From Mycolicibacterium chubuense NBB4 (GTDB lineage Bacteria; Actinomycetota; Actinomycetes; Mycobacteriales; Mycobacteriaceae), in contig NC_018027.1 in the NCBI RefSeq assembly GCF_000266905.1, positions 806,001 through 870,000 of the forward strand: a stretch of DNA of 64,000 nucleotides, in the 5' to 3' direction. The notes below the pieces were generated by a model. That model was not told the origin of the DNA and did not search any database. It saw nothing but the letters and a program-made list of their open reading frames with translations. Shown here piece by piece: positions 60,032 through 64,000 of the stretch (within the stretch, counting starts at the first letter, position 1; the number at the start of each line of letters is the position of its first letter). Position numbers and translations under genes: made by a program.

Positions 60032-61589
60032 CGGCGGTCTCCGTCGCGCTCCGCTCCTCCGGTGTGGTCGGCAAGGGGCCGCACCGGATGGCGAACCGGT
60101 CGCGAAGCGTGTCGAGGGTCTGCCGGTGGTGTTCGCGGTCGCGGCGGTGACTGAGGAGGAACTGTGCGCCGGCCAGCATCCGGCGCGGCATCGGGTACCA
60201 GCGATCGGGGTCGAGTCCGCAGTCCCGAAAGGCGCTGCCCGGCAGAGCATCAGAGAGCAGGCTGAGGTTGTACTGGGCGAGCGTGAAGACGGCGTAGGGG
60301 AACACCGCGTTCGATTTCCGCCGGAGATCGAACGCATCGAGTTCGTAGAGCGGAGTCTGCTGCAGCTTGTCTGAGAACATCAGGTGGGTCATGAAATAGC
60401 CCATGTACGTCGTCAAGTGAAGAGTGGCAGAGCGCAGATTGATCGACATCACCGCGCCGCTGTCGGAGACGTAGGGCTCATAGGGGGATTCGTGCCGAAC
60501 GAGGTAACCGGTGCAGTTCACTATCCAGCTGCCGGCCGGGATCGGCCGGCTCGCACCGCTGCGGAACAGCAGTTCGACGCCGTCATCGCGGTCGACGGCG
60601 TCGACCAGATGATCTATCACCACGTCGGTCACACCCGCGGCGATGGTTGCGTTCTCGGATTCGGATAACAGTCCGAGCAGGAAGTTGCCGGTCTCGGGAG
60701 TGAACCAGGTCCCATGGGTGGCGCGCATCCACGCGGCGGTTTCGGTCTCGTTGACACCGTCGAAGCGGCGGGCGAGTTCGCAGCCGATCCTGCTCAGGAG
60801 TGCGCCGCCGACCCACCGGCGAAAACCGTTGGGGAGCGTGCGGTCTCGGCTGATGAAGTACGTCCCGGAACCGGCCACGATATTGACCTCCCGGCCCGGA
60901 TACCCGGTCACGACCGCATGGGCGGTGTCCATCGCGGTCTTGCCGCCTCCGATGATCCATATCGGGGCGCGGTCGGCCCGCATCTCGTCGCCACGGACGT
61001 CGCAGTAGTCGGGGGAAACCGATCGCACCCGGGTGCTCGACAGTTCCAGGGGCTCGTTGGGGACGACCTGCGCCCCGAAAGCCTTGATCAAACGCCGTGT
61101 TTCGATGACGCGACGTCGGCCGTCCGCGGCGCGGCAGACGACCCGGACCACCCCGTCGACCTCGTCCTCGGACTCCAGGGACCAGCCGAAGAGCTCGTCG
61201 ACGTGCACGCGTTCCTTGATGACGTCGAGGCAGTGGTCGAGATGGTCGAGCACCTCCGGCTTCGTGGCCAGATACGACCGTTCCCTGCCGAGAGTCCACG
61301 TGATGTTGCCGGCGGTGAACATGCCGTGCGGCTGGTGCAGCCGGACGTACGGATAGGTGTCGACCCACATGCCGCCGAGTCGATGCCGGCGGTCGACCAG
61401 GATCACCGTCTGTTCGCGGGAGAGGTAACGGCCGGCGACGAACAACGCATTCAGGCCGGCGACGCCGGCGCCCACGACGCAGAGGTCGCATCTGTCGACA
61501 GTCTCGTCCGGTCCCGGCCCGGCATCCGATGTCCGGCGCGCGCTCGAGCCGGGCACGACCCCCCGCCGTGCCGGGTTCGTTTCGACCAT
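60021..61589 (-). CDS. Flavin-containing monooxygenase-like NAD(P)/FAD oxidoreductase
   Basis: A 522-aa flavoprotein: FAD motif VVGAGVAGLNAL (38-49), then LGGMWVDTYPYVRLHQPHGMF, NAD(P) motif IIGGGKTAMDTAHAVVTGYP (about 213-232), and CTGYLVRHES. This layout is like FMO/BVMO-type or lysine/ornithine-hydroxylase-like enzymes. ATG 61589; divergent from the LuxR regulator across about 118 bp. The stop overlaps the hydrolase pseudogene by 11 bp. Substrate unknown. Confidence 0.85.
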   Translation of the reverse strand: MVETNPARRGVVPGSSARRTSDAGPGPDETVDRCDLCVVGAGVAGLNALFVAGRYLSREQTVILVDRRHRLGGMWVDTYPYVRLHQPHGMFTAGNITWTLGRERSYLATKPEVLDHLDHCLDVIKERVHVDELFGWSLESEDEVDGVVRVVCRAADGRRRVIETRRLIKAFGAQVVPNEPLELSSTRVRSVSPDYCDVRGDEMRADRAPIWIIGGGKTAMDTAHAVVTGYPGREVNIVAGSGTYFISRDRTLPNGFRRWVGGALLSRIGCELARRFDGVNETETAAWMRATHGTWFTPETGNFLLGLLSESENATIAAGVTDVVIDHLVDAVDRDDGVELLFRSGASRPIPAGSWIVNCTGYLVRHESPYEPYVSDSGAVMSINLRSATLHLTTYMGYFMTHLMFSDKLQQTPLYELDAFDLRRKSNAVFPYAVFTLAQYNLSLLSDALPGSAFRDCGLDPDRWYPMPRRMLAGAQFLLSHRRDREHHRQTLDTLRDRFAIRCGPLPTTPEERSATETADVG

Positions 61590-61707
61590 GCCTGTTACAA
61601 GATCACTACGGGAGCGGCCCGAGCATCATCCAAACGGTTGAGATCGCGCTACAGTGCGGTGACCGGCGGGCAGAGCGTGTACTCGCCGCCGGTGTGGGGG
61701 TTGGGCA

Positions 61708-62808
61708 ATGGTCACCATCGACGATTTCTCGCGCGTGGTCTCGACGATCTACGCGTCATCGACGGATCCAGCCAACTGGGCGGTCGCGATGGCGGACATC
61801 AGTCGCGCCCTCGGCGCGACCGGCAGCGGGCTCGTCATCGGCGCGTCCGGCGGCCGCTCGGTGGCGCTGGGTTCGAGCATGCCCGCCGAGGCCATCACCA
61901 CCTACGAGCAGTACTACCACTCCCTGGACTTCGTGCTGCACGCCTGCGAGGTCAGCCCGGCCGGCCTGATCCGGGGCGGACGGGAACTCCTGGCCGAGCG
62001 AACCAACTCGGAGTTCTACGCCGACTGGCAGAGCCCGTTCGACCTCACGGACGGGTTGTTCGTCCAGCTCTCGGCGGCGCCGAAGTCCCACAGCCTCGCG
62101 ATCTCGGCGCCGGAGCGCAGCGAACCATTCGACACCGCCGAACGGGTCGGGTTCGTCAGCGCGCTCATTCCGCATCTGCGACAGGCGCTTCGCACCCAGG
62201 AGCATCTCGCCGAGCTGGGGGAAGCCGCAGCCGGCGCCGCCGAGGCGATCGACAGCCTGCGACACGGCGTCGTCGTCCTCGCCGGCACGCGCGTCGTCGT
62301 GCACTTCAACGCCATGGCAAGGCGCATCTTCAATGCCGATGACGGGCTGCGCGTCTGCGCAGACGGCGTTCACGCGACCCGCCGGTCAACCGACGAGAAA
62401 CTGCAGAACGCCGTCACCGCCGCACTCGTCACGCAGCCCAACGGTGCGCGCAGCGGCGACTCGCTGCTGTGCAGCCGCCCGTCGGGCAAGCGTCCGTACG
62501 TCATTCACGTGGTGCCGCTCGCCCCGCCGGCCGACGAGCCGTCCGCGACCCGGGCCCTTCTCCTGATCGTCGACCCCGAGCGGGGACGCGAACCGCCGAC
62601 GGCGGTGATCAGGCAGCTCTTCGGGCTCACCAAAGCCGAAGCCGACGTTGCGATGCGCATCGTCAACGGCGACGCTCTCGACACGATCGCAGCGGACCTG
62701 GTGCTCTCGAGGGCCACGGTCAAGACGCACCTGCAACGAGTCTTCGACAAGACCGACACCCACCGGCAAGCCGAGCTCGTGCGCCTGCTGATGGCCATCG
62801 TCCCGTGA
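61708..62808 (+). CDS. LuxR-family transcriptional regulator
   Basis: A 366-aa regulator with a C-terminal LuxR-type HTH (LTKAEADVAMRIVNGDALDTIAADLVLSRATVKTHLQRVF, about residues 305-345). The N-terminal ~300 aa lack an obvious receiver, ATPase or acyl-homoserine-lactone motif; two GAF/PAS-like halves are possible. ATG 61708. It is divergent from the flavin monooxygenase and may regulate it. Confidence 0.85.
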   Translation: MVTIDDFSRVVSTIYASSTDPANWAVAMADISRALGATGSGLVIGASGGRSVALGSSMPAEAITTYEQYYHSLDFVLHACEVSPAGLIRGGRELLAERTNSEFYADWQSPFDLTDGLFVQLSAAPKSHSLAISAPERSEPFDTAERVGFVSALIPHLRQALRTQEHLAELGEAAAGAAEAIDSLRHGVVVLAGTRVVVHFNAMARRIFNADDGLRVCADGVHATRRSTDEKLQNAVTAALVTQPNGARSGDSLLCSRPSGKRPYVIHVVPLAPPADEPSATRALLLIVDPERGREPPTAVIRQLFGLTKAEADVAMRIVNGDALDTIAADLVLSRATVKTHLQRVFDKTDTHRQAELVRLLMAIVP

Positions 62809-62833
62809 GCGCTGTGTGTGACGGCCGCGGGGG

Positions 62834-64000
62834 CTACACCATGTCCTTCTCGGTGAGCCAGCGCATGATCGGCCAGCCGAGGAACACCGGCAGCCAGCAG
62901 GTGAGTATCCGGTAGAGCAGGACCGAGGGCACCGCGATGCCGGCCGGCACGCCGAATGCGGCGAGACCGCCGATGAGCGCCGCCTCCACCGCGCCGACAC
63001 CACCGGGCGTGGGCGCCGCGGACGCCAGCGTGCCGCCGACCATCGTGACGATCGTGACGGTGACGAAGGTGGCGTGGCCGCCGAACGCCTCGACGCTGGC
63101 CCACAGCGCGAGCGCGGCGCCGAGAGTCGTTGCCGCGCAACCCAAGATGATCAGGGCCAAGCGCTTCGGCTCGCGGGCCAGCTCCACGAGGTCGTCGACG
63201 ACCTCCTTGAGCCGCGGCCGCACCGCGGTGCCCAGCCAGTGCCGGAGCTTCGGCACGAACAGGAACACGCCGATCGCGCCGAGGGCCACGCCGGCGATCA
63301 GGTACAGGATCGTGGCGCTCGGCACGAACCGTGACAGGTCGGCCGAGGCGCCCGCCGCGGCGCTGAAGATGACGAGCAACGTCAGGTGCGTGATCACCTG
63401 CACCGACTGCTGCAGCGCGACGGCGGTGGTGGCCCGCAGCGCACCCAGCCCGCCCTTCTGCAGGAACCGCGCACTCAGCGCGAGTCCCCCGACCCCGGCG
63501 GGCGTCGTCGTCGCGGCGAAGGTGTTCGCGACCTGCATGACCGTCAGCGATGCGAAGCTCACCACGCCGTCGGCGCACGCCCACAGCGCCGCGGCCGCGC
63601 CCACATACGTCAGCGCCGACACCGCGAGGCCGGCCAGCGCCCACCACCAGTTCGCCGACTGCAACTCGGAGAAGAACACCGGAACCGAACCGATGAACGG
63701 ATACGCCACGTAGACCAGTGCCACCAACAGCACCATCTGAACGAGCTGCTTGCGGGTGAAGCGGGTGATCGTGGCGGTCTTGATCTGGTCGGCCCCGGTC
63801 TGGCGTTTCACCTCGTCGCGCGCCGTCGACAGCGCCGCGGCGGCATCGCCGACCGACGTGCGGACCCGAGCGGGCACGGCGGCCTTGGTGAGCCGCCTCG
63901 ACGCGGCCAGCACCGTCTCGTTGCCGAACACCGCGATGGCCCCGCGCACCGCGGCTTCGGCTCCGTACAGATCGGTGGTCGTCAACAGCAACTGGGCGAT
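62834..64000 (-). CDS. MprF-like LPG-synthase transmembrane (UPF0104) protein, partial
   Basis: The reverse strand is open from the window end to a stop at 62834; at least 388 codons. The C-terminal ~320 residues contain about eight membrane helices with the family motifs TTPAGVGGLALSARFL, APTPGGVGAVEAALIGGLAAFGVP and WLPVFLGWPIMRWL of the lysyl-phosphatidylglycerol synthase TM region. The visible N-terminal part (TTDLYGAEAAVRGAIAVFGNETVLAASRRLTKAAVPARV) precedes it; the true start lies beyond the window. Flippase/lipid transport role is inferred. Confidence 0.85.
   Translation of the reverse strand: MAQLLLTTTDLYGAEAAVRGAIAVFGNETVLAASRRLTKAAVPARVRTSVGDAAAALSTARDEVKRQTGADQIKTATITRFTRKQLVQMVLLVALVYVAYPFIGSVPVFFSELQSANWWWALAGLAVSALTYVGAAAALWACADGVVSFASLTVMQVANTFAATTTPAGVGGLALSARFLQKGGLGALRATTAVALQQSVQVITHLTLLVIFSAAAGASADLSRFVPSATILYLIAGVALGAIGVFLFVPKLRHWLGTAVRPRLKEVVDDLVELAREPKRLALIILGCAATTLGAALALWASVEAFGGHATFVTVTIVTMVGGTLASAAPTPGGVGAVEAALIGGLAAFGVPAGIAVPSVLLYRILTCWLPVFLGWPIMRWLTEKDMV

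Overview
The window is high-GC, densely packed actinobacterial DNA, and its gene content points to a Mycobacterium/Mycolicibacterium chromosome, probably a fast grower. The markers are an antigen-85-type mycolyltransferase, an MMPL lipid transporter beside a type III polyketide synthase, a Ddn/DUF385 F420-type nitroreductase, and several leaderless starts (TANNNT about 6-7 nt before ATG/GTG). The species assignment is an inference. No rRNA, tRNA, CRISPR array, insertion sequence or prophage was seen. All functional calls come from reading motifs; no database was searched.

Left part (1-9.8 kb): an MFS exporter (cut by the window edge) sits behind two overlapping TetR genes. Next is a minus-strand jetA-jetB-jetC operon for a Wadjet/MksBEF-type SMC complex; the usual nuclease gene jetD is absent. 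Divergent from it is a ribbon-helix-helix/Doc toxin-antitoxin pair, so this looks like a small defence or genome-maintenance island. From 9 to 15.7 kb are metabolic singletons (DUF1345, alpha/beta hydrolase, DUF488, nitronate monooxygenase, GntR regulator, a frameshifted CynX-like MFS gene, a thioredoxin-reductase-like flavoprotein, YceI).

Middle (15.7-34.6 kb): a formate dehydrogenase operon whose catalytic subunit reads through an in-frame UGA at 16287. A hairpin with a GGUCU loop follows at the same 18-nt distance as in E. coli fdhF, so this is a selenoprotein. Then come a SulP transporter with its MerR regulator and a MerR-type long-spacer promoter, an aromatic-hydroxylase flavoprotein related to rifampicin monooxygenases behind a near-perfect 27-bp palindrome, a ferredoxin-reductase-like enzyme, a cold-shock protein beside a DEAD-box helicase, a large subtilase without signal peptide, and a Pif1-like helicase fused to a BRCT domain.

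Right part (34.6-64 kb): a tightly coupled operon of a winged-helix-like protein, a 1035-aa protein with two P-loop ATPase halves (AAA plus HerA/DUF87), a ketopantoate-reductase-like protein and a rhodanese. I cannot assign the first two to a named system, and they are the best candidate here for undescribed biology. An amide/amidohydrolase catabolic block with permease, nitrilase, TetR and acetamidase follows, then the Ddn-like protein, an antigen-85-type protein with a proline-rich tail, a PhyH-like oxygenase, glycogen phosphorylase and a MASE1-PAS-GGDEF protein. A four-gene overlapping operon (MMPL, type III PKS, ICMT-type methyltransferase, flavoprotein) resembles polyketide-quinone/alkylresorcinol cassettes. 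The end holds a D-Ala-D-Ala-carboxypeptidase-like lipoprotein candidate, a disrupted hydrolase, a flavin monooxygenase, a LuxR regulator and a truncated MprF-like membrane protein. Two copies of a palindromic intergenic repeat (33.8 and 48.7 kb) share a 25-bp identical arm.
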